Shown here: positions 37,350-45,520 of the stretch, in pieces
Numbering within the stretch: position 1 is the stretch's first letter
Layout: the number at the start of each line of letters is the position of its first letter
Origin: a virus
Length of the DNA stretch: 52,764 bases
Virus record (IMG/VR): IMGVR_UViG_3300032288_004603
Coordinates: 1 to 52,764 of that record
Reading direction: 5' to 3' (one strand)
Translations under genes and position numbers: made by a program
The notes under the pieces: generated by a model
Seen by the model: only the letters and a program-made list of their open reading frames with translations
Told to the model about the DNA's origin: nothing
Databases searched by the model: none

Positions 37350-38249
37350 TTAGTATACATTTATTTGGGTTACATAATCATTTGTAACTGTATAATCTGA
37401 ATCCGATTCAACATTAATATCATATACGGAATTAGTACAATATATATGGTTTATGTGTTTATTTAATTCGTGAAAACCATTTGAAAATATACCGTGGGTA
37501 ATTGCTAACGATACTTTGGCTTGTGGTCTCATTTCGTGAATTGCTTTTGCAATTTCAATGAATGTTCTACCACCATCACAAATATCATCAACGATTAAGA
37601 AATTGTTATTTGTGTGTTCACCAGCTTTAAGTGGAACATAAGTACTCAATATCTTACCTGTTTCAATATCTCTATGTTTTGATGCGATTAAGATATCTTT
37701 TTTATAGTCTAATTTTTCAGCTAAATTATAAATTTTCTTAAGTGCCCCAGCATCTGGTGAGATTAATGTGAATGAATCAACAGCATTTTGCAAACTAATT
37801 TGATTTTGTTTTGTTAAAGCAATTTTAATAAACCAAGAGTTATCCACAACTTCAAGATTATTTATACATGCTGCCGCAACATCACTGTGTGCATCAATAC
37901 AAGTTACTGTAGTGTAATTTTGTGCATTTAATATTGGTGCTATAACATCTCTCAAATAGGATGTACCACCTTCAAGAAATTTTCTATCACTTCTTGCACC
38001 CAAAATATATGGAATGTACAAGTGAATTTTTTCAACTTTTAAATTTCTAAGTGCCTTTGTTGCACATATTATTAACTCAAAATCTTTAAAATTATTGAAA
38101 CTTGACTTGATTATGACCTCATTAACTGGTTTTACAGGTGTAACTGCACCCATTTTTGTTATGGTAACATCTTGTTGACCATCTGGGAATTTTGATATTT
38201 TGTATTTAATATCACTAGACTCCTGGTAAACTAAATTTAATTCTAACAT
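37350..38249 (-). CDS. prs: PRPP synthetase-like protein, 299 aa
   Basis: Ribose-phosphate pyrophosphokinase fold: LGARSDRKFLEGGTSYLRD (residues 83-101), CIDAHSD (117-123, in place of the usual DLH), SPDAGALKK (164-172), ASKHRD (189-194) and the phosphoribosyl loop IVDDICDGGRT (219-229). It is slightly shorter than host enzymes and diverged at the N-terminus. It supplies PRPP for NAMPT in the canonical view, or in NARP1-type pathways acts as Adps, pyrophosphorylating ADP-ribose. Confidence 0.85.
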   Translation of the reverse strand: MLELNLVYQESSDIKYKISKFPDGQQDVTITKMGAVTPVKPVNEVIIKSSFNNFKDFELIICATKALRNLKVEKIHLYIPYILGARSDRKFLEGGTSYLRDVIAPILNAQNYTTVTCIDAHSDVAAACINNLEVVDNSWFIKIALTKQNQISLQNAVDSFTLISPDAGALKKIYNLAEKLDYKKDILIASKHRDIETGKILSTYVPLKAGEHTNNNFLIVDDICDGGRTFIEIAKAIHEMRPQAKVSLAITHGIFSNGFHELNKHINHIYCTNSVYDINVESDSDYTVTNDYVTQINVY

Positions 38250-38252
38250 AAT

Positions 38253-38480
38253 TTATTTATTATTTTCTATATTATTGGGAAATGTGTGGAATTCTAATGA
38301 ATCCAAATCTATTTTATCTTCTTTAAATCGGTTATGCCTTTTTACCGTGGTATTAATAGCTTGGTTTGTTTTATTAATTATTTTGGTTGTCAATTCATTT
38401 AAGGTGTATTCATTATCAATAGTAAATTCTGATAATGACACCTTTATGGTTATTGTTTTATATTTTCTTTTAAACATCAT
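38253..38480 (-). CDS. Hypothetical basic protein, 75 aa
   Basis: Start ATG 38480 (or 38477) overlaps the stop of the membrane-protein gene upstream. Basic, Thr/Lys/Asn-rich, no family recognised. Part of the same minus-strand operon. Confidence 0.55.
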   Translation of the reverse strand: MMFKRKYKTITIKVSLSEFTIDNEYTLNELTTKIINKTNQAINTTVKRHNRFKEDKIDLDSLEFHTFPNNIENNK

Positions 38481-38664
38481 CAGTAGCTTTAAATGAAACG
38501 GAAAGTATAAAAAGTTCAAAAAATACTAATATTATTCTACCAACTGCATTATTAATTAACCACCAATTTGATGGATTTAAGTCAAAAGCAATGAATGAAC
38601 CTATTAAGTACCAAAATAAGTTACCAGCTAAAAACCACAATAATAATTTACCAAAAAACCCCAT
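38470..38664 (-). CDS. Two-helix membrane protein, 64 aa
   Basis: Two hydrophobic stretches (FGKLLLWFLAGNLFWYLIGSF and AVGRIILVFFELFILSVSF). No family recognised. Three bases separate it from the HAD gene upstream. Confidence 0.6.
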   Translation of the reverse strand: MGFFGKLLLWFLAGNLFWYLIGSFIAFDLNPSNWWLINNAVGRIILVFFELFILSVSFKATDDV

Positions 38665-38667
38665 AGT

Positions 38668-39015
38668 TTATTTTTTATAAAGTAATACACCACAACAATT
38701 ATCTAAGTTTTGGTTGATTAACTCAATTTCTAATTCATCATCATCAAAATGTATATCAAAATTATATAATGATTTCCATTTATCTTCACCTTCTGTAAAT
38801 TTAATTCTATCAACTGGTATTCCAACCTGTTCAGCGATTTCAAATAGAAACTCATTTTGGGTGATAATCCATGGCCAACCTTTGGACCTACCATGTTCAG
38901 ATGATAATCTGGATGTTGTAATCCAAACTTCATGACCAGCATCTATAAATTTTTTGGCTAACTTTTGGTTTTTTTCTTCTGATAAGGTTGAATCAAAGTC
39001 AAATGATATTTTCAT
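38668..39015 (-). CDS. HAD-like phosphatase, 115 aa
   Basis: FDFDSTLSE near the N-terminus provides the DxDxT nucleophile (D6, D8), and WITTSRLSSEH (about residues 31-41) fits motif II (Thr). FDIHFDDDELE near residue 90 fits the acidic motif III. Small, capless HAD member of the kind often annotated as a phage 5'-nucleotidase-like enzyme. The start overlaps the stop of the gene upstream. Confidence 0.75.
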   Translation of the reverse strand: MKISFDFDSTLSEEKNQKLAKKFIDAGHEVWITTSRLSSEHGRSKGWPWIITQNEFLFEIAEQVGIPVDRIKFTEGEDKWKSLYNFDIHFDDDELEIELINQNLDNCCGVLLYKK

Positions 39016-39269
39016 AAACGATTTGCGATTACTTTAATAATTTCTTCTTCTTCATTTGTTAACCTATGGCGTGATTTTCCTAGTTTAAATAAAGCTTCCA
39101 AAAACATTTCATCATGTATGGATTTTGCATCATCTTGAACTACGATTATATCGTTTAAATAACCATCCTCCTTTAATACTTCAATAAGTTCAGTTATTTC
39201 ACGTTCTGAACATGCATCAACAAAATCACTTGGTGATATATCCAAGTCATCAACATAAAAATCTGGCAT
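39012..39269 (-). CDS. Hypothetical acidic protein, 85 aa
   Basis: Start ATG 39269, chosen because the box TATATTTG (complement of 39289-39296) lies upstream; the longer frame crosses into the divergent gene. Acidic and helical. It opens the operon that includes the HAD and NAD/PRPP genes. Confidence 0.6.
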   Translation of the reverse strand: MPDFYVDDLDISPSDFVDACSEREITELIEVLKEDGYLNDIIVVQDDAKSIHDEMFLEALFKLGKSRHRLTNEEEEIIKVIANRL

Positions 39270-39386
39270 AATAATTAATTTTAGGATACAAATATATGAG
39301 TATTTTTTTAATTGTGCAATTTTTTTTGATTTTTTTTTGTAGATTAGAAAATAATTTTTATCTTTGTAAAAATAAATGTTATAATT

Positions 39387-40547
39387 ATGAGTGAAAAAGT
39401 TGTTTATAAAGAATTGTATTCTTACCAACCACAATCGGTTGACACATTATTTAAGATTTACGAAAAAAGTAAATTTAATGCTAGGGTATATTTTATGAAT
39501 GAAAATCCATCAATATTTCATAAAACCAGATTGGGCATTTTTGAGGAACCAAATGGTGATTTTAGTATTGTATATTTTAGAAGAAATTATGGTATAAGTA
39601 AAACTAGTAAAATGTATAATAGAGAATCTAGGGTATTTTCTATTATAAAAAAGGGTAATAAATTCTATTTTAAAAATAGATTGGGTATTAAACCATTAAT
39701 TCATAACCATTTAAAAAATTGTGAACATTATAAGCTTATTGTATCTGAAATGGTTAGCAAATTACCATGGTTGAGATATTTGACTGAACATGATGTTATA
39801 TCGTCAGTTTCATTTAACACAATATATAGTAAGAAAATATTTTCATTGGATAAGGCATTAAAGTATCAGTATAAACTACCATCACCAGCCGCAAAATTGC
39901 TACATGGGTTAAAAAATTACAGTCACCAAGCTAATTATTTGAGATATTATATTGAATATTTGGTTAATATTGAGAACTTACATAACACATTACCCACTTA
40001 TGATTTTGGTATTTTCTATGATACAGTAAAAATGGCAAAAACATTGGATAGGAAGGTTAATTGTTCTTGGTCAGCAAGAAGATTAAAGGAAGAACATGAT
40101 GAATGGTCAAAAGAAATAACTGATATTGTATTTACTGAAGGTGATAGGTTAATGTCTATTAATGATATATTTGTTAGATTTGCGGATAGTAGCGGTTTTA
40201 AATTATTAAGAACCACTAAGGAAATGAATATTGAAGGTAGGAAAAATGACCATTGTGTTGCAACATATGTTAATAAAGTTGACAATGGTAGTTGTGGTAT
40301 TTATAGTATTAATGGTTATACTTTAGAATTAAACACAAAATGGGTTAATAATCACACTAGTTTGACGTTGATGATTGTGCAATTCAGAGGTTATAAGAAT
40401 TGTAATGCACCTAAAGAATTATATGATATGGTAAAAATGGAATTATACAAATTTAATGGTGTGGAAGTACATGTTAAACAAGAATTTAGTGATATTTTTG
40501 AACTTGGGTTTGAATTACCAGGTGATTTATTAAATGACCCATTTTAA
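39387..40547 (+). CDS. PcfJ-like protein, 386 aa
   Basis: RRLKEEHDEWSKEI near residue 230, LRTTKEMNIEGRKNDHCVATYVNKVDNGSCGIYSI (about 272-306) and LMIVQFRGYKNCNAPKE match the PcfJ-like family on plasmids and phages. Biochemical role is unclear. Box TATCTTTG 39359-39366, then a longer AT-rich leader. Confidence 0.75.
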   Translation: MSEKVVYKELYSYQPQSVDTLFKIYEKSKFNARVYFMNENPSIFHKTRLGIFEEPNGDFSIVYFRRNYGISKTSKMYNRESRVFSIIKKGNKFYFKNRLGIKPLIHNHLKNCEHYKLIVSEMVSKLPWLRYLTEHDVISSVSFNTIYSKKIFSLDKALKYQYKLPSPAAKLLHGLKNYSHQANYLRYYIEYLVNIENLHNTLPTYDFGIFYDTVKMAKTLDRKVNCSWSARRLKEEHDEWSKEITDIVFTEGDRLMSINDIFVRFADSSGFKLLRTTKEMNIEGRKNDHCVATYVNKVDNGSCGIYSINGYTLELNTKWVNNHTSLTLMIVQFRGYKNCNAPKELYDMVKMELYKFNGVEVHVKQEFSDIFELGFELPGDLLNDPF

Positions 40548-40942
40548 GATTCGTAAATCTCAGGATTTTGTCTACCGAATATTCTGATTAATTCACCAGC
40601 TTTAGCGTTTGCTTCATTTTCTTGTGGTGAACCATCATCACCAGCATGTGGGTTATTATCAAGTTCTCCACGCTGACTTTGTTTGTGATGAACCATTTCA
40701 TGAGCTAATGACCTTAACACGTCAACTAACGCTCTATTTTTAATATATACCTTTATAGAAGCTTCTGAATTATTATATACTGCGGTAGTTCTTATACCAT
40801 CTTTTTTATTTGTTAAAATAGCATTTACTTCACCTTCTATACCTAAATGGTCAATTACAAATTCCAAGAATTTTTGAACGATTGCTTTTTTAGGCATCAT
40901 TTCAATTTCTTCTCTTAATAATCCCCTTATAAATGTTTTCAT
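40544..40942 (-). CDS. HExxH metallopeptidase with N-terminal tag, 132 aa
   Basis: The tag MKTFIRGLLREE is followed by a domain with LAHEMVHHKQ (about residues 82-91), the zinc-binding HExxH, then N-E-A-N-A-K-A-G-E-L near the C-terminus as a possible third-ligand region. Family not certain (resembles SprT/ImmA-like small peptidases). It overlaps the upstream gene by 4 bases. LRE after the amphipathic tag suggests prohead-protease processing or head targeting, as inference. Confidence 0.65.
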   Translation of the reverse strand: MKTFIRGLLREEIEMMPKKAIVQKFLEFVIDHLGIEGEVNAILTNKKDGIRTTAVYNNSEASIKVYIKNRALVDVLRSLAHEMVHHKQSQRGELDNNPHAGDDGSPQENEANAKAGELIRIFGRQNPEIYES

Positions 40943-41715
40943 ATATTACTACTTAACCTTTTTCTTCTTTCTTTTTCAATATTAATCAATTCTTGTTTTA
41001 ACTCCCTTTCCATATTTTTAATAATTTTGAATTGGGGGTCTTTTGGGGTTAATTTTCGTCTTTGAGCTGTCAAATCGTTTAATTTATTTCTTATTTCTTG
41101 CTCATCACCAAAATAACCTTTTTCAGATTTTGATTTCTTTGTATATAAATCTTCTTTACCCGCTAATTTTGCTAATTCATCTGGTGACATTTTAGATGCT
41201 CTAATTTCTTCACCTTTATCATCTAAATAACCCATATTATCTTTTAAAAATGAAATTATATCATCACCCATAAAAATCCTAACTTTTAATAAAGCATCAG
41301 ACATTGGTGAACTACCAATTGTGTAACCAACTCTTGTTTCATCATCATATTCTGGATGAGATATACCTCTATTTGCCGCAACATAAAAATATCTTTTATT
41401 TGGGTTTGGGTCATTATAAGTTCCTAATTGAGCTTTATTAATGATTCTATTTTCCTTACCCCTTAAATCACCATTTTTACTTAATTGTATTTCATATAAC
41501 CCATCACCAGTGTAGACATCACCCAACATTTGTTGTTCTTCTCTTGATAATGAATTAAATAATGTTTTTGCTTGATTTATTTTATTTACAGCATTAAATA
41601 ATTGACTTTGAGTGGTGTCAGAATTATCAATAGGTCCACTTGGATTAGCACTTGAATGAGTTGCTAATCTACCTTCTAGTAATATTCTAAGTTTATTTTG
41701 TATAAAATGTTTCAT
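40939..41715 (-). CDS. Tagged hypothetical protein, 258 aa
   Basis: Begins MKHFIQNKLRILLEG, similar to other tagged proteins. The body is soluble, with NPNKRYFYVAANRGISHPEY in the middle and a long basic coiled coil at the C-terminus (about 215-255). ATATTTAT lies 8 bases upstream of the start (complement of 41724-41731). Probably expressed with the metallopeptidase gene. Confidence 0.65.
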   Translation of the reverse strand: MKHFIQNKLRILLEGRLATHSSANPSGPIDNSDTTQSQLFNAVNKINQAKTLFNSLSREEQQMLGDVYTGDGLYEIQLSKNGDLRGKENRIINKAQLGTYNDPNPNKRYFYVAANRGISHPEYDDETRVGYTIGSSPMSDALLKVRIFMGDDIISFLKDNMGYLDDKGEEIRASKMSPDELAKLAGKEDLYTKKSKSEKGYFGDEQEIRNKLNDLTAQRRKLTPKDPQFKIIKNMERELKQELINIEKERRKRLSSNI

Positions 41716-41723
41716 TGTTGACT

Positions 41724-41731
41724 ATAAATAT
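41724..41731 (-). promoter_or_regulatory. ATATTTAT element
   Basis: Minus-strand AAATATTTATAG upstream of the 258-residue tagged gene. Confidence 0.5.
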
Positions 41732-41754
41732 TTGTTTTTTGGTTAAAAAATTAA

Positions 41755-41762
41755 TATATTTG
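41755..41762 (+). promoter_or_regulatory. TATATTTG promoter, nearly leaderless
   Basis: TATATTTG ends only 5 bases before ATG 41768, so transcription should start at or within a base or two of the start codon. Confidence 0.55.
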
Positions 41763-41767
41763 CATAT

Positions 41768-42256
41768 ATGGCAAATTATAATTTTAATAAGGATATTGAA
41801 ATAGGTGAAGCTGGTGAAGGTATTGTTAGACTTGATTTGGAATCAGTAGGTGGTAAATTTATTGGTGACAATAAAAATAACACACATGATTTAGTAATGG
41901 AAATGCCTAAAAGGGGTGGTAATGGTTGTAATTTAGTTAGTTATGAGATAAAAACTGATGTATTTTGTAGACCAGATTCAGATACTGGTAATTTATTTAT
42001 TGAATTTGAATCCAGGGGTAAGCAAAGTGGTGTAAGTGTAACCAAAGCTGAATGGTTTGTCACTTATTTCAAACATTTTAGAGAAATATGGTATATAAAA
42101 TCTGATAAATTGCGTCAATTGATATCAAATAATGAGTTTAGAATGACTGAATTAAGTGGTGATTTAAATAGTAATACCAAAGGGTATTTAATACCGAGAT
42201 ATCAGTTTAAAAAACATTTTAAAGTTAGGAAGGTTCCAAAAAATTTAACAAAATAA
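41768..42256 (+). CDS. PD-(D/E)XK-like nuclease, 162 aa
   Basis: GEAGEGIVRLDLES (residues about 12-25), THDLVMEMP with Asp at about 40, and SYEIKTD with E/K at about 58-60 form the E...D...ExK pattern of restriction-endonuclease-fold enzymes. FESRGKQSGVSVTKAEWFV then gives a typical strand-helix extension. It could be a resolvase, repair or host-DNA-degrading nuclease. The box TATATTTG leaves almost no leader. Confidence 0.7.
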   Translation: MANYNFNKDIEIGEAGEGIVRLDLESVGGKFIGDNKNNTHDLVMEMPKRGGNGCNLVSYEIKTDVFCRPDSDTGNLFIEFESRGKQSGVSVTKAEWFVTYFKHFREIWYIKSDKLRQLISNNEFRMTELSGDLNSNTKGYLIPRYQFKKHFKVRKVPKNLTK

Positions 42257-42280
42257 TTTTATATCTTAGTTTATTTTCAG

Positions 42281-42288
42281 ATATTTAT
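42281..42288 (+). promoter_or_regulatory. ATATTTAT element
   Basis: AGATATTTATC, 15 bases before ATG 42304. Confidence 0.5.
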
Positions 42289-42303
42289 CAATAAACAGTT
42301 ATT

Positions 42304-42747
42304 ATGAAAATTATACTTACCGAAAAACAATTAGAGTTATTAAAGTTGATTACTGAGAATGAAGATGTTATTAATCAATTTACAAATAGAATAAATGCGA
42401 TTAATGGTTCACTTAATAAACTTTACACTGATATTAATTTCATAAGTATCGCTGAATTATTAAATGGTGAAGTTGATTTATCTAATTTTACAGGTAGACT
42501 TGATAAAATTGAGGACTTGTATCATGCATTATCAAATGAGATGACCAAATATTTTAATTCATTCGGTGAAGATGCTTATTTTGATAAATGGGTGTCGATA
42601 CATGATAAGTTAGATGATATAAATCATAAAAATTTTGATAAAAGCAATGTAATATCCTCAATATTAATGGATTTGGATTCATTAGTTATTGACAATGAAA
42701 ATACTAAAAATTTATTTTCTGATATTAAATCAATAAATTTATCTTAA
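42304..42747 (+). CDS. Tagged hypothetical protein, 147 aa
   Basis: Starts MKIILTEKQLELLKLITENE, the second tag type (K-I-x-x-TE-x-Q-x-x-x-L) shared with the proteins at 44763 and 47962. The rest is helical and acidic. ATATTTAT precedes it. No family recognised. Confidence 0.6.
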   Translation: MKIILTEKQLELLKLITENEDVINQFTNRINAINGSLNKLYTDINFISIAELLNGEVDLSNFTGRLDKIEDLYHALSNEMTKYFNSFGEDAYFDKWVSIHDKLDDINHKNFDKSNVISSILMDLDSLVIDNENTKNLFSDIKSINLS

Positions 42748-42775
42748 GAAGTTTGGTGGTTTGAAAAATTATTCT

Positions 42776-42783
42776 TATCTTTG
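42776..42783 (+). promoter_or_regulatory. TATCTTTG promoter
   Basis: TTTGG at 42752-42756, TATCTTTG 42776-42783, leader TTTTATAAACAAATAAAGAT, ATG 42804. An early-type promoter in the right-hand region. Confidence 0.7.
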
Positions 42784-42803
42784 TTTTATAAACAAATAAA
42801 GAT

Positions 42804-43379
42804 ATGAAAAATTTAATTTATTTATTAGCAGTATCACTAGTTTTAATTACTAGTTCTTGTCAAAAAGAAAACATACAACCAACTGTTCAGCAAGAACAAA
42901 CCATTCAACAAATAAGATTATATGGTAAATGGTTATTAGTTGGCGGTTCTATGTATATGACTAATTTAGAAACTGGACAAAAAACAAAATATAACCATTT
43001 TGGACCTAATAAAACAACTAGTAGTTTAGATTACAATGGTTCTGATATTGAACTTGAGACTATTGAAGTTAATGTTACAACTTGGTCATTTTACCAACCA
43101 CCAGCAGTTCCTGGATATGGTAACTTTGTTTTAAATGGTGATATGCAAAATCCTTATGGTTTTTATGTAACCAAAAATAACTGGACAATTATGGAGCACC
43201 CACAGGCGACATCATCAAATATGCAAATGGGTGGTTCGTCTAGACCAATAAGTTCTGAACTTTGTAATATTTCAGATTCTACAGCATATTTTTACATACA
43301 AGAAGGTTATACTTCTATAAATGGTCAAAACTACACATATATTTCAGAATTGAAATTTCGCAAAATTGAATCATGGTAA
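42804..43379 (+). CDS. Lipoprotein, 191 aa
   Basis: Signal peptide (MKNLIYLLAVSLVLI) with the lipobox ITSSC, Cys at residue 19, then a Gln/Glu-rich linker and a beta-rich domain opening with LYGKWLLVGGSM, reminiscent of lipocalin-like domains in Bacteroidota lipoproteins. Processed by signal peptidase II and anchored in the envelope. Early-type promoter 42776-42783, so superinfection exclusion is a reasonable guess. Confidence 0.75.
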   Translation: MKNLIYLLAVSLVLITSSCQKENIQPTVQQEQTIQQIRLYGKWLLVGGSMYMTNLETGQKTKYNHFGPNKTTSSLDYNGSDIELETIEVNVTTWSFYQPPAVPGYGNFVLNGDMQNPYGFYVTKNNWTIMEHPQATSSNMQMGGSSRPISSELCNISDSTAYFYIQEGYTSINGQNYTYISELKFRKIESW

Positions 43380-43525
43380 CTAAATTTATTTTGCACATGA
43401 TGATTATAGCATCTTTATGGATTATGTATTCATCAGACAATATAACCGAATTCATTGTTGGTATTTTGTTTTGGTTATATTATATGCGTAGATTATATAC
43501 CCATAATACTACTGATAGTCCCTAA
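43373..43525 (+). CDS. Small membrane protein, 50 aa
   Basis: ATG 43373 overlaps the lipoprotein stop (ATGGTAA). Two hydrophobic segments separated by a polar SSDNITE turn. Translation coupled to the lipoprotein gene suggests a common role. Confidence 0.55.
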   Translation: MVTKFILHMMIIASLWIMYSSDNITEFIVGILFWLYYMRRLYTHNTTDSP

Positions 43526-43833
43526 TTTTAAAATAATTAAATATAATTAATTTAGATTCATATTGGGTTAAGTCAAATGTGTTTGAAACATTATTAATTA
43601 ATACTTGTAGAAATTGTTTTTTTTCTGTTGAAACTAGGTATAAACTCCCATTAACAAATATGGTTCTCTTAAATTTACCATTAATTTTGTTTCTTAATAT
43701 TGGGTATGCTAGTTTTAAATATCTAAATGCTAATGAATTTATAACTTCATCAGAATGTAGTAATACAGTGGTCTCCAAAATCATCCCACTCGTCTTGTTC
43801 ATATTTTTCTTTGGTCTTAACTTCATTATTCAT
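43509..43833 (-). CDS. Basic protein with a possible frameshift, about 105 aa
   Basis: The box TATCTTTG (complement of 43849-43856) points to ATG 43833, whose frame reads MNNEVKTKEKYEQDEWDDFGD and stops at 43750. A second frame from ATG 43826 runs 105 codons to 43509 (...SDEVINSLAFRYLKLAYPIL). Either the 28-codon frame continues by frameshifting into the longer one, or the gene is decayed, or the two overlap. Function unknown. Confidence 0.5.
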
Positions 43834-43903
43834 TTTTTATAGTTTTTACAAAGATAAATATGGTTTTTTAAAAATAAAGTTAGTATTTTTACAAAAAAAA
43901 ATT

Positions 43904-44062
43904 ATGTTATTATATTTTTTAATTTATTGTTTATTTGGTATGTTATGGTTTGGTATTATTCACAAACGTATTAGTATAACAAATATGTTACAACCAACAT
44001 TTTTAATTATTATGTGGCCATTACATGTTATCATTTTTTTATTTCCAAAAACATGGTATTGA
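43904..44062 (+). CDS. Small membrane protein, 52 aa
   Basis: Start ATG 43904 within a longer open frame; two hydrophobic helices (LLYFLIYCLFGMLWFGII and FLIIMWPLHVIIFLF). Overlaps the next start by 10 bases. Confidence 0.55.
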   Translation: MLLYFLIYCLFGMLWFGIIHKRISITNMLQPTFLIIMWPLHVIIFLFPKTWY

Positions 44063-44388
44063 CTTATTTTGATAAAATAGTGCATTATCAGATATGTGAT
44101 TTTTTATATGATGAATTTGTAAAATCACAAAAAGGTAAAGTTAGTTATCAAACATTCACCAGTATGTGTAATGTATTAAGTAAAAAAATAAAGAATGGTG
44201 TGCTTTTAAGTAAATCTGAGCGAGCAATAGTTGCTAGAGTTATGGAAAGGTTAGGTTTATTTTTTGGGTTCAATGATAATGAATCTGTTAATTATACTTA
44301 CGAATTCTTTGTTGATGAAGTTTGGGGTAAATATCATTCATCAGTAAATGCAATTAATTCGGTTTTTTATCAAGCCAAAAATATTTAA
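44053..44388 (+). CDS. Hypothetical helical protein, 111 aa
   Basis: ATG 44053 overlaps the end of the membrane-protein gene, so I prefer it to the earlier ATG 44014. Helical and basic, with LSKSERAIVARVMERLGLFFG in the middle. No family recognised. Thioredoxin follows 15 bases later. Confidence 0.55.
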   Translation: MVLTYFDKIVHYQICDFLYDEFVKSQKGKVSYQTFTSMCNVLSKKIKNGVLLSKSERAIVARVMERLGLFFGFNDNESVNYTYEFFVDEVWGKYHSSVNAINSVFYQAKNI

Positions 44389-44403
44389 TAATAAAGTAAA
44401 GTT

Positions 44404-44712
44404 ATGAAAGTAGTAGAATTAAACTCAGAAAATTTTGAAGATTTAGTGTTAAAATCTGAAACACCAGTTTTAGTTGATTTTTGGGCACCATGGTGTGGTC
44501 CTTGTAGAATGTTGACACCAACATTAGAAAAATTAGCTGATGAAACTGAATCAGTAGTTGTTGCAAAGCTAAATGTTGATGAAAATCAGGCGTTGGCGGC
44601 CAAATATCAAGTTAGGGGTATACCAACATTAATGTTATTTAAAGGTGGTAATTTAGATAAAAAAGTATCTGGAGTCCAAACCTTAGATAATTTAAAACAA
44701 TTCATTAATTAA
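44404..44712 (+). CDS. trxA: Thioredoxin, 102 aa
   Basis: Canonical thioredoxin: DFWAPWCGPC (residues 25-34) with redox Cys31 and Cys34, the cis-Pro segment RGIPTLMLF, and the C-terminal GGNLDKKVSG. Length is normal. It reduces disulfides in the cytoplasm, classically for ribonucleotide reductase; a role with phage enzymes is inferred. Terminator at 44717-44740. Confidence 0.95.
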   Translation: MKVVELNSENFEDLVLKSETPVLVDFWAPWCGPCRMLTPTLEKLADETESVVVAKLNVDENQALAAKYQVRGIPTLMLFKGGNLDKKVSGVQTLDNLKQFIN

Positions 44713-44716
44713 TTTA

Positions 44717-44740
44717 AAGCGGGGTTACCCGCTTTTTTTA
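44717..44740 (+). terminator. Terminator after thioredoxin
   Basis: AAGCGGG-GTTA-CCCGCTT followed by T5. Confidence 0.85.
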
Positions 44741-44750
44741 TATTAATTAA

Positions 44751-44758
44751 ATATTTAT
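44751..44758 (+). promoter_or_regulatory. ATATTTAT element, 4 bases before ATG
   Basis: ATATTTAT-TGAT-ATG, directly after the thioredoxin terminator. Confidence 0.55.
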
Positions 44759-44762
44759 TGAT

Positions 44763-45104
44763 ATGTCAAAGAAGATTATAATTACCGAATCACAATATAA
44801 TAAATTATTATCATTTATTAATGAAGGTGATTTTCACATTATTTTAAATGATATTCTTGATGATTTGAATAAAAATTATGAACCTGTTAAAGCAGTTGTA
44901 AAAGATTACCATGACTATAATGAAGAACCAAGAATTAAAGTTATGGTTGATGATAGTGTAATTAGTGATTTAGATTTATTAAATTATATGAAATATAAGT
45001 ATCACGCTGTCTGTGGTGAAAATTTTTTAAAACAAGTTATTGATGATTGGTACCACGGTAGGATAAAGGATGGTATGTTATCTAAAAATATAACATTAAA
45101 GTAA
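44763..45104 (+). CDS. Tagged hypothetical protein, 113 aa
   Basis: Begins MSKKIIITESQYNKLLSF, the K-x-x-ITE-x-Q tag, then an acidic alpha/beta body. ATATTTAT sits 4 bases upstream. No family recognised. Confidence 0.6.
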   Translation: MSKKIIITESQYNKLLSFINEGDFHIILNDILDDLNKNYEPVKAVVKDYHDYNEEPRIKVMVDDSVISDLDLLNYMKYKYHAVCGENFLKQVIDDWYHGRIKDGMLSKNITLK

Positions 45105-45114
45105 TCACGATGTA

Positions 45115-45438
45115 GTGAATATAAAAGCTAAAATAAGGCAAAAGTTAATAGAGGTTTATGGTGAACCGTTTAACACTTATTTAGAACATGAATATGAAAA
45201 AAAAATCACAGAAAATTTAATAAATGGTGATTTAAAATCAAAGAAAGAATGGGTCACTTATAATCAAGTAATTTTAGAGTTAAAACATAATATAAAAGAC
45301 GCTTTAAAAGTCAAAGAATTACAATATAAACTAACTGATAATCAACCACCTAGTAAAGCTTGTATAGAAGTTATTAAAGAAGTTAAAGTATTAAGTCCCG
45401 AATTATTCAGGTTGTATGAAAAAATAATAAATTTTTAA
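45115..45438 (+). CDS. Hypothetical protein, 107 aa, paralog of the gene at 45521
   Basis: Start is GTG 45115; ATG 45110 is followed directly by TAG. The segment WVTYNQVILEL...VKELQYKLTDNQPPSKACIEV aligns with WEVYNAIISEL...FQEIQYRFTDGENPNLVMIDI of the protein at 45521. The two are therefore diverged duplicates. Basic and helical, unknown function. Confidence 0.6.
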   Translation: MNIKAKIRQKLIEVYGEPFNTYLEHEYEKKITENLINGDLKSKKEWVTYNQVILELKHNIKDALKVKELQYKLTDNQPPSKACIEVIKEVKVLSPELFRLYEKIINF

Positions 45439-45481
45439 CTTTAAAATATACCAAAAAGTTGTAACTTATGGTGATTGAATG

Positions 45482-45489
45482 ATATTTAT
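45482..45489 (+). promoter_or_regulatory. ATATTTAT element
   Basis: TGATATTTATGAG, 31 bases before ATG 45521. Confidence 0.4.
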
Positions 45490-45520
45490 GAGTATATAAC
45501 ATGACTAAAAATATCGTGTG

